Assembly: GCA_031987425.1 (NCBI GenBank)
Contig: DALZZL010000002.1
Location: 5,589 to 69,588 of the forward strand
Direction of reading: 5' to 3'
Length of the DNA: 64,000 nt
Source of the DNA: Stenotrophomonas_A sp002429615
GTDB taxonomy: Bacteria; Pseudomonadota; Gammaproteobacteria; Xanthomonadales; Xanthomonadaceae
The notes beneath the pieces were generated by a model, which worked only from the letters and a program-made list of their open reading frames with translations, was not told the DNA's origin and ran no database searches. The position numbers were made by a program, and so were the translations under genes. Shown here in pieces: positions 8,579 to 17,572 of the stretch; the stretch's first letter is position 1, and the number at the start of each line of letters is the position of its first letter.

Positions 8579-9489
8579 TCGCCCGGCTTGGCCCCCTCCA
8601 CCGGGGCATGCGTGGCGGCGCGGCGCGCCAGCACCGTTTCGCGATGGGCGATATAGACGTTGGCGGCGACGATGATCAGCGCGCCCACCACGGTATGCCG
8701 GTCCAGCGACTCGTGGAACAGCCAGCCGCCCAGCGCCGCCACCAGCGGCAGCTGCATGAAGCTGATCGGCTGCAGCGCGGAGACCTCGCCCAGCTTCAAG
8801 GCGCGGGTCCAGAACAGCTGGCCGCCGGTGCCGAAGATGCCGGTCAGCAGCAGCCAGATCCAGGTGCTGCCCTGCGGCCAGCTCCAGTGCGGCAGCGCGG
8901 TGAGCAGCGACATCGGCACCCAGAACACGTAGGTGTAGAACACCACCGTGTCCGGCGGGTCGGTGCGCGAGAGCTGCTTGATCTGGATCGCCACCACCGC
9001 GCTGATCATCGCCGCCGCCAGCGCCACCAGCAGGCCCGGGCTGAAGGTGGACGAGCCGGGCCGCAGGATCAGCAGCACGCCGACGAAGCCGGCGGCCACC
9101 GCCAACCAGCGGCGCATGCGGACCTTCTCGCCCAGCCACAGCACCGCCAGCACGGTGACGAACAGCGGCGTGGAGTACGACAGCGAGATCGCCTGCGCCA
9201 GCGGCAGGTGGCCGATGGCCCAGAAGCCGCACAGCATCGAGGCCAGGCCGATCAGCGTGCGCACCAGATACAGGCGCACGTGGCGGGTGCGCGGCAGCGG
9301 GCCGCCGCGCACCAGCAGGAAGGGCAGCAGCGCCAGCAGCCCGAAGAAATTGCGGAAGAACGCGATCTGGTTGGTCGCCACCGAGGCGGAGGCGTAGCGG
9401 ATCGCGATCGCCATCAGGCCGAAGCAGCAGGTGCTGACCAGCATCAAGCCCGCCGCGCGCAGCGGCGTGTTCGCACTGGCGGCGTTCAC
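8575..9489 (-). CDS. EamA (DMT superfamily) transporter
   Basis: 304 residues with ten hydrophobic segments in two repeated EamA halves (first half LMLVSTCCFGLMAIAIRYAS, second from about 145). Members export amino acids, nucleotides or metabolites. The start is GTG at 9489, overlapping the murB stop as GTGA; that explains the lack of a conventional ribosome-binding site. Its stop in turn overlaps the racemase start. Substrate unknown; amino acids would be the natural guess from the racemase neighbour. Confidence 0.88.
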   Translation of the reverse strand: MNAASANTPLRAAGLMLVSTCCFGLMAIAIRYASASVATNQIAFFRNFFGLLALLPFLLVRGGPLPRTRHVRLYLVRTLIGLASMLCGFWAIGHLPLAQAISLSYSTPLFVTVLAVLWLGEKVRMRRWLAVAAGFVGVLLILRPGSSTFSPGLLVALAAAMISAVVAIQIKQLSRTDPPDTVVFYTYVFWVPMSLLTALPHWSWPQGSTWIWLLLTGIFGTGGQLFWTRALKLGEVSALQPISFMQLPLVAALGGWLFHESLDRHTVVGALIIVAANVYIAHRETVLARRAATHAPVEGAKPGE

Positions 9490-10526
9490 CACTGTGCGCC
9501 GATCAGCAGCGGCTCCGGTTCGATCACCACCGCGAAACGCTCGCGGACCGAGTCGGCGATGCGGCGCGCCAGCGCCAGCAACTCGGCGCCGGTGGCCTGG
9601 CCATGGTTGACCAGCACCAGCGCGTGGTGCGGGGACACGCCGGCATCGCCTTCGCGCGCGCCCTTCCAGCCGCACTGTTCGATCAGCCACGCCGCCGAGA
9701 CCTTGCCCACGCCGTCGCGCTCGCCGGGGAATACCGGCAGGGCGGGCCATTGGTGGCGCAGCGTCTCGATCTGCTCCAGCGGCAGCTGCGGATTCTTGAA
9801 GAAGCTGCCGGCGTTGCCGAGCACGTCCGGGTCGGGCAGCTTGCGGCGGCGGATGGCGATGACCGCATTGGCGACGTCGCGGGCCTCGGGCGTGGCCACG
9901 CCCATCGCCGCCAGTTCCTCGCGGATGCCGGCGTAGTCCAGGCGCAGCTCGTGCAGCAGCGGCAGGCGCAGCTCCACCGCCACGATCAGCCAGCGCCCGG
10001 GCTCGCGCTTGAACACGCTGTCGCGGTAGCCGAAGGCGCAGTGTTCGGCGTCCAGCCGCACCAGCACGTTCGCTTGCCGGTCCCAGGCTTCGACGACGTG
10101 CACGAACTCGCCGACCTGCGCGCCATACGCGCCGATGTTCTGGATCGGCGCGGCGCCCACGGTGCCGGGGATCAGCGCCAGGTTCTCCAGGCCGGACAGG
10201 CCCTGTTCCAGCGACCACATCACCAGCCCGTGCCACGGCGTACCAGCACCGGCACGCACGATGGCGTGGTCGGCATGGTGTTCAAGTACCGCGATGGCGC
10301 GGTTGCCGAAGCTCAGCACGCAGCCTTCGGGGTCGCCGGCCAGCAGCACGTTGCTGCCGCTGCCGAGCACCAGCAGCGGTTGTCCGGCGATGGCCGGCAG
10401 GGCCAGCGCTTCAGGCAACGCCGCCGGATCGTCGAGCTGCAGCAGCCAGTGTGCGCTGGCATCGACATGGAAGGTGTTCAGTGCACGCAGCGGCGCGTTC
10501 TCGCGCAGCGTCCAGGCCGTGGTCAT
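9486..10526 (-). CDS. murB: UDP-N-acetylenolpyruvoylglucosamine reductase (MurB, type I)
   Basis: 346 residues, the size of the long type I (E. coli-like) form. It reduces UDP-GlcNAc-enolpyruvate to UDP-MurNAc in cytosolic peptidoglycan synthesis. FAD-binding motifs VLGSGSNVLL (about 52-61) and GLENLALIPGTVGAAPIQNIGAYG are clear. The Ser of GNAGSFFKNP is the proton donor, and the C-terminus IEPEPLLIG carries the conserved Glu. ATG at 10526 overlaps the pyrD stop as ATGA. Confidence 0.97.
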   Translation of the reverse strand: MTTAWTLRENAPLRALNTFHVDASAHWLLQLDDPAALPEALALPAIAGQPLLVLGSGSNVLLAGDPEGCVLSFGNRAIAVLEHHADHAIVRAGAGTPWHGLVMWSLEQGLSGLENLALIPGTVGAAPIQNIGAYGAQVGEFVHVVEAWDRQANVLVRLDAEHCAFGYRDSVFKREPGRWLIVAVELRLPLLHELRLDYAGIREELAAMGVATPEARDVANAVIAIRRRKLPDPDVLGNAGSFFKNPQLPLEQIETLRHQWPALPVFPGERDGVGKVSAAWLIEQCGWKGAREGDAGVSPHHALVLVNHGQATGAELLALARRIADSVRERFAVVIEPEPLLIGAQW

Positions 10527-11578
10527 AGCGCGGAGACCGCGCCACGGCTGGGGGCTTCGCGACGGCGGCGGATCGCCTCGACACAGTCGCCCACCAGCGC
10601 CGGGCCATGGAAGATCAGGCCGCTGTAGACCTGCACCAGGCTGGCGCCGGCGGCCATCTTGGCCACCGCGTCGGCACCGCGCGAGATGCCGCCCACGCCG
10701 ATCAGCGGGATCGACTCGGGCAGGCGCGCGCGCAGCCGGCGCAGCACCAGCGTGGACTGCCCGAGCAGCGGCGCGCCGGACAGCCCGCCTGCCTCCTTGG
10801 CGAGCCGCTCGTGCTCGATCAGCGGGCGCGCGATGGTGGTGTTGGTGGCGATCACGCCATCCACCGACAGTTCCGACAGCACCCGCGCGGCGGCTTCGAT
10901 GTCGCGATCGCTCAGGTCCGGTGCCACCTTGACCAGCATCGGCACGCGCTTGCCATGCTGCGCGGCGAGTTTTTCCTGGGCCTCGCGCAGCGCGCCGATC
11001 AGCTGCCGCAGCGCCTGCTCTTCCTGCAGCTCGCGCAGGCCGGCGGTGTTGGGCGAGGAGATGTTGACGGTGATGTAGTCCGCCAGCGGGTAGACCCGTT
11101 CCAGGCAATGCAGGTAGTCATCGGCCGCGGACTCGTTGGGCGTGTCCTTGTTCTTGCCGATGTTGATGCCGAGCAGGCCGTCGCGGCGGCGGGCGCGCTC
11201 GACGTTGCGCACCAGTGCATCGACGCCGAGGTTGTTGAAGCCCATGCGGTTGATGATGGCTTCGTGCGCCGGCAGCCGGAACAGGCGCGGGCGCGGATTG
11301 CCGACCTGCGGGCGCGGGGTCACCGTGCCCACTTCGACGAAGCCGAAGCCGAGCGCGAACAGCGCCTCGATGTGCTCGCCGTTCTTGTCCAGGCCGGCGG
11401 CCAGGCCGACCGGGTTGGGGAACTGCAGGCCGAAGGCGGGCGTGGGCAGCGGCGCGGGCCGCTTGGCCAGCAGCGACGAGGTGCCGGTGCGGTACGCCGC
11501 CTCGATCGCGCGCAGGCCCAGGCCGTGGGCGCGTTCGGCGTCGAGGGTGAACAGGAAGGGGCGGGCGAGGGAATACAT
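10523..11578 (-). CDS. pyrD: Dihydroorotate dehydrogenase, class 2 (quinone)
   Basis: 351 residues, class 2 length, with the N-terminal membrane-associating helix (MYSLARPFLFTLDAERAHGL). It oxidises dihydroorotate to orotate and passes electrons to quinone at the inner membrane. Motifs: NPVGLAAGLDKNGE, GTVTPRPQ.GNPRPR, NRMGFNN, TVNISSPNT (catalytic Ser in the class), KVAPDL, and the FMN-phosphate site GVGGISRG. The start directly follows the methyltransferase stop (TGAATG). Confidence 0.97.
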   Translation of the reverse strand: MYSLARPFLFTLDAERAHGLGLRAIEAAYRTGTSSLLAKRPAPLPTPAFGLQFPNPVGLAAGLDKNGEHIEALFALGFGFVEVGTVTPRPQVGNPRPRLFRLPAHEAIINRMGFNNLGVDALVRNVERARRRDGLLGINIGKNKDTPNESAADDYLHCLERVYPLADYITVNISSPNTAGLRELQEEQALRQLIGALREAQEKLAAQHGKRVPMLVKVAPDLSDRDIEAAARVLSELSVDGVIATNTTIARPLIEHERLAKEAGGLSGAPLLGQSTLVLRRLRARLPESIPLIGVGGISRGADAVAKMAAGASLVQVYSGLIFHGPALVGDCVEAIRRRREAPSRGAVSAL

Positions 11579-12343
11579 TCAGTTCAAGGTGCCGGCGAAG
11601 GCGCGGGTCTGGTAGGCGAATTCGACATGGCCGTCGAGCGCATGGCGATCGAACAGCGTGCGCAGCGCGTCGAGCATCGGCGCGTGGCGCGGATGCCCCT
11701 CGGCGGGCGCGTAGGAAGAGGACAGCAGGCGCCCACGCAGGGCGTTGAAATCCATGCGCTGCACGTTCGGGAAGCTGGCGGCATCGACGAAGCCGCTGCC
11801 GAACCAGGCGCGCATGGTGGCGTCGTCCTGGTAGCGTTCGGCCACCGCGCTGTAGTCGGTGCCGTATTCGAGCAGCAGCGCCTCGTAGCCGGCCAGGAAC
11901 GGCGTGGCTTCGAGCAGGCGCGAGTTCCAGTAGATCACCGCCAGCCCGCCCGGGCGCAGGATGCGCGCCCATTCGCCGCGCACGGCGCGCATGTTGAACC
12001 AGTGGAAGGCCTGCGCGGCACTGACCACGTCCACGCTGGCATCGGCCAGGCCGGTGGCCTCGGCACTGCCGTCGAGCGCGGAGAAGCCGGCTTCGGCGCC
12101 CAGCCATTGCTCGGCTGCCGCGCGCATCGCCGCGTTCGGCTCGACCGCGATGACCGGGTGACCGGCCTGCAGGAACAGTCGCGAGGAGATGCCGGTGCCG
12201 GCGCCGATGTCGGCCACGCGGGCGCCGGGTGCCACGCCCAGCCGCTCATGGACCCAGGCCATCAGCTGCGGCGGATAGCCCGGGCGGTAGCGGACGTAGT
12301 CCGCCACCCGGTTGCTGAAGCGTGATTGCGAGGACAGGTCCAT
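11579..12343 (-). CDS. Class I SAM-dependent methyltransferase
   Basis: 254 residues. The Rossmann SAM site is VADIGAGTGISSRLFLQAG (about 43-61), with the acidic strand-2 end VAVEPNAAM and a post-III block ARILRPGGLAVIYW. It resembles the Methyltransf_11/UbiE-like group of small-molecule methyltransferases. ATG at 12343 is preferred over an upstream extension because it starts the conserved MDLSSQSRFSNRV segment and lies 5 nt after the DUF4190 stop. Translationally adjacent to pyrD. Substrate unknown. Confidence 0.85.
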   Translation of the reverse strand: MDLSSQSRFSNRVADYVRYRPGYPPQLMAWVHERLGVAPGARVADIGAGTGISSRLFLQAGHPVIAVEPNAAMRAAAEQWLGAEAGFSALDGSAEATGLADASVDVVSAAQAFHWFNMRAVRGEWARILRPGGLAVIYWNSRLLEATPFLAGYEALLLEYGTDYSAVAERYQDDATMRAWFGSGFVDAASFPNVQRMDFNALRGRLLSSSYAPAEGHPRHAPMLDALRTLFDRHALDGHVEFAYQTRAFAGTLN

Positions 12344-12348
12344 CGCGC

Positions 12349-12630
12349 TCAGGAATTGGCCCAGCCCAGCCAGGCCAGGCCGCCGAAGAACAGCACGAAC
12401 GCGAGCACGCCGAGGATCCACAGCGCCACGTTGACCCAGCCCAGGATCAGCCCGGCCAGGGCCAGGCCGTCGCCTTCGAAGCGGTCGGGCTGGCGGCGGA
12501 TCTCGCCGCGGGCCATGTGGCCGGTGATGATCGCGGTGACGCTGCCGAGGAAGGGCAGGGCGGTCCAGCCGAGGATGCCGGCCACCAGGCTGATGATGGC
12601 CAGGGTGCTGGTCTGTCGAACGCTGCTCAT
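12349..12630 (-). CDS. DUF4190-like small membrane protein
   Basis: 93 residues with two hydrophobic segments (about 9-37 and 57-88). Between them is GHMARGEIRRQPDRFEGDGLA, typical of DUF4190: the polar loop GHxARGEIRR followed by G..LA..GLILG. Function of the family is unknown. CGGAG lies 8 nt before ATG 12630. It heads the methyltransferase-pyrD-murB operon. Confidence 0.8.
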   Translation of the reverse strand: MSSVRQTSTLAIISLVAGILGWTALPFLGSVTAIITGHMARGEIRRQPDRFEGDGLALAGLILGWVNVALWILGVLAFVLFFGGLAWLGWANS

Positions 12631-12688
12631 CGAGCGGCTCCGTTGCGGGTGAGTGAGCGGACCTTGGGATTATCCCTTAGGAAGATGC

Positions 12689-12718
12689 AAAAAGGGGCGG
12701 ATGACTGGCATCCGCCCC
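12689..12718 (-). terminator. Intrinsic terminator of the aldehyde dehydrogenase gene
   Basis: On the minus strand: 10-bp stem (12709-12718 with 12694-12703), 5-nt loop, then TTTTTGC. It lies 33 nt past the stop of the ALDH gene and isolates it from the DUF4190-pyrD operon. Confidence 0.88.
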
Positions 12719-12750
12719 CGCTTGGGCGCCGGCTGCGTCGCGCGCGGCGC

Positions 12751-14283
12751 TTAGAAGTCGAACTTGATGCCCTGCGCCAGCGGCAGTGAATCGGAGTAGT
12801 TGATGGTGTTGGTCTGCCGGCGCATGTAGACCTTCCATGCGTCCGAGCCGGATTCGCGGCCGCCGCCGGTGTCCTTCTCGCCACCGAAGGCGCCGCCGAT
12901 TTCCGCGCCGGAGGTGCCGATGTTGACGTTGGCGATGCCGCAGTCCGAGCCCGCCGCCGACAGGAAGCGCTCGGCGGCCTTGAGGTTCTGGGTGAAGATC
13001 GACGACGACAGGCCCTGCGGCACGCCGTTCTGCATGTCGATGGCCTCGTCCAGGGTCGAGTACTTCATCACGTAGAGGATCGGCGCGAAGGTCTCGTGCT
13101 GCACCACCTCGTCGGTGTTCTTCAGGCCGGTGACGATCGCCGGCAGCACGAAGTTGCCGGGGCGGTCGATCGCGGTACCGCCGGTCTGGACGGTGCCGCC
13201 GGCGGCCTTGGCCTGCTCGATCGAGGCCAGGAACTGCTCGACCGCGCCGCGGCTGTTGAGCGGGCCCATCAGGTTGGCCGCGTCGGTCGGGTCGCCGATC
13301 TTGCCTTCGACCTGCTTGTACGCCTTGACCAGCGTCGCCAGCACGTTGTCGTAGATGGATTCGTGCACGATCAGGCGGCGGGTGGTGGTGCAGCGCTGGC
13401 CGGCGGTGCCGACCGCGCCGAACACGATGCCCGGCACGGCCAGTTTCAGGTCGGCGGTTTCGTCGAGGATGATCGCGTTGTTGCCGCCCAGTTCCAGCAG
13501 CGAGCGGCCCAGGCGGCGCGCGACCTTCTCGGCGACCAGGCGGCCGACCTGGGTGGAACCGGTGAAGCTGATCAGCGGTACGCGCTTGTCGTCGACCAGG
13601 CGCTCGGACAGCGCGGTGCCGGCATCGTTGACCAGGAAGAAGATGTCCGGGAAGCCGCCTTCCTTGAGCGCGGCGTTGCAGATCTTCATGGTGGCGATGG
13701 CGGTCAGCGGGGTCTTGTTGGACGGCTTCCAGATGCACACGTCGCCACAGATGGCGGCGAGGAACGCATTCCAGCTCCACACCGCGACCGGGAAATTGAA
13801 CGCGCTGATGATGCCGACCAGGCCCAGCGGCTGGTACTGCTCGTACATGCGGTGGCCGGGGCGTTCGGAGTGCATGGTGTAGCCGTACAGCATGCGGCTC
13901 TGGCCGACCGCGAAGTCGGCGATGTCGATCATCTCCTGCACTTCGCCGTCGCCTTCCGGCTTGCTCTTGCCCATCTCCAGCGCGACCAGCGAGCCGAGCG
14001 CGTCCTTGTGGCGGCGCAGTGCCTCGCCGCACAGGCGCACGGCTTCGCCGCGACGCGGGGCCGGCACGCTGCGCCATGCCTTGAAGGCTTCCTGCGCGCG
14101 CACGATGACCCGCTCGTAATCCGCCTCGGTGGTGGCCTGGACTTCGGCGATGACCTCGTTGGTGGTCGGGTTCAGCGGCTGCAGGACGCCGGCGCCGGTG
14201 GCCTGGGACCATTCGCCGTCGCCGAGATAGGTGCCGGGATTGGACGCGGCGAGGTCGAGCGGCTTGAGCAGGGCTGCGGACAT
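12751..14283 (-). CDS. ALDH7-type aldehyde dehydrogenase (alpha-aminoadipic / piperideine-6-carboxylate type)
   Basis: 510 residues. Catalytic C298 (GTAGQRCTTT), general base E264 (LLELGGNNA) and the NAD-fold motif GSTQVGR. The C-terminal stretch GTSGAEIGGAFGGEKDTGGG and the end RRQTNTINYS are the ALDH7A1/antiquitin signature, a family that oxidises alpha-aminoadipate semialdehyde in lysine degradation. Bacterial members are often called AmaB. ATG at 14283 has AGGAG about 8 nt upstream; the upstream open extension is proline-rich and rejected. Monocistronic, with its own terminator. Lysine catabolism is inferred from family only. Confidence 0.9.
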   Translation of the reverse strand: MSAALLKPLDLAASNPGTYLGDGEWSQATGAGVLQPLNPTTNEVIAEVQATTEADYERVIVRAQEAFKAWRSVPAPRRGEAVRLCGEALRRHKDALGSLVALEMGKSKPEGDGEVQEMIDIADFAVGQSRMLYGYTMHSERPGHRMYEQYQPLGLVGIISAFNFPVAVWSWNAFLAAICGDVCIWKPSNKTPLTAIATMKICNAALKEGGFPDIFFLVNDAGTALSERLVDDKRVPLISFTGSTQVGRLVAEKVARRLGRSLLELGGNNAIILDETADLKLAVPGIVFGAVGTAGQRCTTTRRLIVHESIYDNVLATLVKAYKQVEGKIGDPTDAANLMGPLNSRGAVEQFLASIEQAKAAGGTVQTGGTAIDRPGNFVLPAIVTGLKNTDEVVQHETFAPILYVMKYSTLDEAIDMQNGVPQGLSSSIFTQNLKAAERFLSAAGSDCGIANVNIGTSGAEIGGAFGGEKDTGGGRESGSDAWKVYMRRQTNTINYSDSLPLAQGIKFDF

Positions 14284-14454
14284 GCAAGGAACTCCTGGAA
14301 TCGTGTCGTCGAGGCGCCGCCGGTGGAACGCGGGGGAAGCGGCGCGGGAACCGGCGATTTTAGCAGAGGCCCGCGACAGGCCTTGCTGCGCCGCATCCGG
14401 GCGCGGCGGCTGGCTGTGGGGCGGCGGGGGTTCATGCGACAATGCGGCGGCTTA

Positions 14455-14531
14455 GGCCCCGTAGCTCAGCTGGATAGAGCGTCCCCCTCCTAAGGGGAAG
14501 GTCGCCCGTTCGAATCGGGCCGGGGTCACCA
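14455..14531 (+). tRNA. tRNA-Arg (anticodon CCT)
   Basis: Full cloverleaf. Acceptor GGCCCCG pairs with CGGGGTC (one G-U). D-stem GCTC/GAGC. Anticodon stem TCCCC/GGGGA with loop CTCCTAA, so the anticodon is CCT (reads AGG). T-arm GCCCG-TTCGAAT-CGGGC. The CCA end is encoded. An accessory region of orphan genes begins on its 3' side. Confidence 0.97.
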
Positions 14532-14743
14532 TTTATCAGCGACTTGGCTGATATCGCGGCGTACCCGCTGGCATGTTCACGCCGCCAAATACATCGGTTG
14601 GTCACTTGAGTGCTACTGCGTCGCCTGCCTGCCGGACGTGTTGTCAGGCGTGGGATGAGCCGCGTAGCCCATTTTCACGGCGATAGCCCTTGATACGATC
14701 CCCCGGCGGGCAGGCAGCCCGCATGGACATACAAGGACCCGTC

Positions 14744-15313
14744 ATGAAAGTGCAATCGCTCGTCGTTTGTGCAGTTCTCGCGATGTTTATGTCTTTCGCA
14801 GCGTCGGCTCAAGAAACGCAGCTCCTACCCGTCGACGATATCTCCAAAGTCCCGACTGGAACGGATGCCGCCGCGCTGGCTACTCCGGTTGGCTTTACTC
14901 CCTTCGTGTTGAACCGGATGTTCAGCAACAAGGAGAAGAATCATCTGACGTTCCAGCAGTTGCCGGCCAATTGGGGCGACCTGGGCTGGAAGATGGAAGG
15001 GCTTCTCGGCTACGCCTCGGTGACGGCCTTCTCAGGCGGGCACCCGCTCTATCTCTGCTACATGGCGAGCGCCGACACCCAGTGGTTGTTCAAGTATTTC
15101 TCCTCGAACGATTACAACTGCGAGGGCTGGACAAAGCCGACGTTCATGTCGACTACCAATGGTTGGATTGCTGATAGCCAGCTGCCCGGATCGGTCCCTC
15201 TGTACCGCTGCTACATCTTCGCGAATCGGGACCATTTCGACACCTTGTCTGCAACATGCGAAGGCGTTGCTCAGGCCGTCAACGAAGGCGTGTTGGGGTA
15301 CGTCTTCCTGTAG
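14744..15313 (+). CDS. Secreted protein with two PLYxCY/CEG repeat units
   Basis: 189 residues. Signal peptide about 1-23 (hydrophobic core VVCAVLAMFMSFA, cleavage near ASAQ). After a linker, two related units follow: HPLYLCYMASADTQWLF...NCEG and VPLYRCYIFANRDHFD...TCEG, each followed by a glycine/aromatic block (GWIADSQLPG, GVLGYVF). This looks like the short beta-rich repeats found in bacterial exoproteins (DUF5648-like; weak). The paired Cys in each unit suggest disulfides and a periplasmic or extracellular location. AAGGA precedes ATG 14744. It is the first gene after the tRNA. Function unknown. Confidence 0.72.
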   Translation: MKVQSLVVCAVLAMFMSFAASAQETQLLPVDDISKVPTGTDAAALATPVGFTPFVLNRMFSNKEKNHLTFQQLPANWGDLGWKMEGLLGYASVTAFSGGHPLYLCYMASADTQWLFKYFSSNDYNCEGWTKPTFMSTTNGWIADSQLPGSVPLYRCYIFANRDHFDTLSATCEGVAQAVNEGVLGYVFL

Positions 15314-15615
15314 CCGACGTGCGGCCGCGTGAGTCATTTGCGCGGTCGCTTCTTGAGAGGTAGGTGAGTCAAGCAGGTTCCGGCGCCTTTTGCGTCGTAG
15401 TCGCTGAGACGGGGTACTCGCAGCATTCCTCCTGTGAGAGTCGACAATCCGATATCCCGCGGGGCCGCTCAGCGGGCGGAAGCCGTCGAGCGGCAGGTCC
15501 AGGCGCTGAGCGAGCGCCGCGAAGGCAATTGACGTCCATGGCACCTCGACCCGCGGGGCGCCTGAGCAGGGCCTTTCAGGACGCAGCACACCGTGTCGCC
15601 TGTGGCGACTCTGGT
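15314..15615. other. Gap with a possible gene remnant
   Basis: 302 bases between convergent genes. No terminator, REP or complete gene. One plus-strand frame ends at about 15531 with AEAVERQVQALSERREGN followed by a stop. It has the amphipathic helix composition of real coding DNA but is blocked upstream by a stop near 15391, so it may be the tail of a lost gene. Low confidence. Confidence 0.3.
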
Positions 15616-16137
15616 TCAATTTTCGAGGAGTGGAACGCGAACCAGTGGATCGCTCCCCGCAGTGGTGTCCCAGCGATAAAGGCCGACTTTGCAAGTGGTC
15701 TTTGACGGTGTATTTCTGGCGATCGCGAGCTTTTCTACGGCAGCCAGGAGCGCCGTGTTGTCGCTCTCATCTTTGAATGAGCCAAGGCGCCACCCATCCA
15801 GAATCGTGACGTCAACGCCAGCTTTGCCGAGGCCATTCTTGCTGCGAACGAGAAATGGGCGAGAAGAGTCGGGAAACAGGATCGGCTCCGAGAGCGCGCA
15901 TTTCTTTGCCACGGGTCCCTCGCAGTCGCCGTTCTCTTTTTGCTTGCCTAGGCAGGTCTCGACCTCGCTGATCATTACTAGCAGCATGGGTCCGTAAACA
16001 ATGTAGCCCGGCTGTGGCCTCTTACCCTCATCCGCATGAGCATTCTTAACGTCGGCGGGCCCCAGGGTCTTGATTTCCAACCCGCTGCAACCTGCGATCA
16101 CAAGCGTGAGCGAGACAATGAGCGTCAGGTGTCGCAT
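15616..16137 (-). CDS. Putative lipoprotein, unknown function
   Basis: 173 residues. An N-terminal signal (MRHLTLIVSLTLVIAGC) ends in a lipobox, with lipidation expected at C17. The mature part has four further cysteines (CLGKQKENGDCEG, KKCAL, TTCKVG), suggesting disulfides in the periplasm. No family recognised. It is codirectional with, and downstream of, the interrupted secreted gene at 16330-17199, so the two could be a functional pair. Codon use is less GC-biased than in the flanking core genes. Confidence 0.7.
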   Translation of the reverse strand: MRHLTLIVSLTLVIAGCSGLEIKTLGPADVKNAHADEGKRPQPGYIVYGPMLLVMISEVETCLGKQKENGDCEGPVAKKCALSEPILFPDSSRPFLVRSKNGLGKAGVDVTILDGWRLGSFKDESDNTALLAAVEKLAIARNTPSKTTCKVGLYRWDTTAGSDPLVRVPLLEN

Positions 16138-16329
16138 GACCGGTTCCTTGGTGGTGGGTTCGCGACGCTTAACGGGTCAGGCGGCCAGATGCGGCCATCC
16201 CACTGGTTCTGAGTTGGTGGTAGCCGGTCTCGTGCCCTGCCTGGTGGAAGCCCCGGGACCCAGTGCAAAGACCGCCGGCCAAGTTATGGCCAGCCATCGG
16301 CGTGCTGCTCCTGATCAGCGTGCAGCGCG

Positions 16330-17199
16330 TCAGTAGGTTTCCCACTTCACGATGCAGATTTTCGCTGCGCCGGAACCGCCGCAGGAAATGGTCTTGATCG
16401 CGCCATGGCCGGGGGAGCCGACCGACTCGATCGTCGCCGGAACCACCTGGCCAGGTTGGGTGCGAGCGCTGTTCGGTTCGTAGGTCCCGTTCGCGTGATC
16501 CACGTCGGCGCGGATGATTACGTAGGAGCCATCCTTGAAGGCGATCTTGAAAGAAAGCAGGCCATGTCCTTCAATCCGAGATAGGGTGGCAAGGTTCGTC
16601 AGGTCGGCCAAGGCGGTGAGCAGGCCGGTCGAGGTCACAGCCGAGAGAACTTCCGGGCGTCCGACAGCCGTTTCGATCTGATCGCGCATGTTGCGGTCAT
16701 TGACGAAGCGATAGGCCGTAGCGTCTTTCACGTCGGGATCGACGGGAAGGTTTGAGATCGGAATTACGCTGATGGAGCGGATGGTGCCGCCGCCGTGGAA
16801 CTACATTTCGTGAGCGCGCTGCGCCTCGACGGTCGCACCAGGCGGCATGTTCTGCTTGGTCACAGTCGAAGCAGCCATTGGCGAAACCGAAACCTGGGTT
16901 GCCACTCGGGCCGGATTGTCGCCGCCGCCGGCGCTACCCGGTCCCACGTACCATTGCTGCACTACGGCCGTCTCGAGGCTATACACCAAGTAAGTGCCTT
17001 CCCCACGTGCGACGGCCTCGGTACGGAAGTCCGTATCCGTGCGGCAGATATCGCAGCGGATAGGTGTAGCCGCATGGCCGGAAGTTGGGGCGAAACACGC
17101 GGTTAGCATGGTGGCCACCAAGAGCGATCCCTTGTTCAAGCGTTCGGGCTGGAAAGCACCTTCAGTGGTGCCTCTGGAGGCTAACACTGAATAGGCCAT
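16330..17199 (-). pseudogene. Secreted hypothetical protein interrupted by an in-frame amber codon
   Basis: One continuous minus-strand frame of 290 codons is broken only by TAG at 16803-16801. Upstream part: a signal-like segment (GSLLVATMLTACFAPTSGHA), then a CDIC motif and GTYLVYSLETAVVQQWYVGP, ending AQRAHEM. After the stop the same frame continues FHGGGTIRSISVIPI... to ICIVKWETY. Frame identity on both sides of a single stop argues for one ancestral gene hit by a point mutation (CAG to TAG is one transition). The true start may be TTG inside, giving MNKGSLLVATM. Alternatives: two separate genes, or stop read-through. Confidence 0.7.
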
Positions 17200-17353
17200 T
17201 CAGCGAAAGGGCGCTGTCTCAGCTCAATCTCGTTCTGCGAGATGCAGCACGGCATCATGTACCTAAGGTGCCCGTTGCGGACGCACATTCTGCTCATCAA
17301 CGCAGTGCGGACGTTTCGCGACTTAGCCTGTTGTCCCAGCCGGAGGGCGAGCC

Positions 17354-17569
17354 ATGGGCCTGAACCGAGGTGAGCAGCAGCTGGACCAGCTGGAGGTAGC
17401 TGTGCCCGGCCTGCTGGAAACTCAGGGGGAGTGGTTCATCGAGGCATTCTCCGCTTTGGCGAATGCGATCGTTAACCTGGCTGCGCCCGGGCTTGAGCGG
17501 GCCTGGGTCGAGGCTGAGGCCATCCTGGTGCGGCAGGGGCTGGTCCGGCCACGGGGCGAGGTCGTCTGA
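17354..17569 (+). CDS. Small hypothetical protein upstream of a SRAP gene
   Basis: 71 residues, largely helical (EQQLDQLEVAVPGLLETQGEWF..., then AIVNLAAPGLERAWVEAEAILVRQG). GGAGG lies 8 nt upstream of the ATG. The stop is 3 nt before the SRAP start, so the two are one transcription unit and this protein probably works in or near the SOS/abasic-site response. No domain recognised. Confidence 0.65.
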   Translation: MGLNRGEQQLDQLEVAVPGLLETQGEWFIEAFSALANAIVNLAAPGLERAWVEAEAILVRQGLVRPRGEVV

Positions 17570-17572
17570 CCC

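Noticed and set aside
15217..15240. Possible attachment-site repeat of the tRNA-Arg 3' end (GAATCGGGACCATTT)
   Set aside because: Only broken short matches to the tRNA end, located within a coding repeat. No integrase nearby. I found no convincing direct repeat of the tRNA 3' end up to 24 kb.
15032..15694. 220-codon minus-strand frame
   Set aside because: Overlaps the secreted-protein gene on the plus strand and the lipoprotein gene, with no ribosome-binding site or recognisable protein character.
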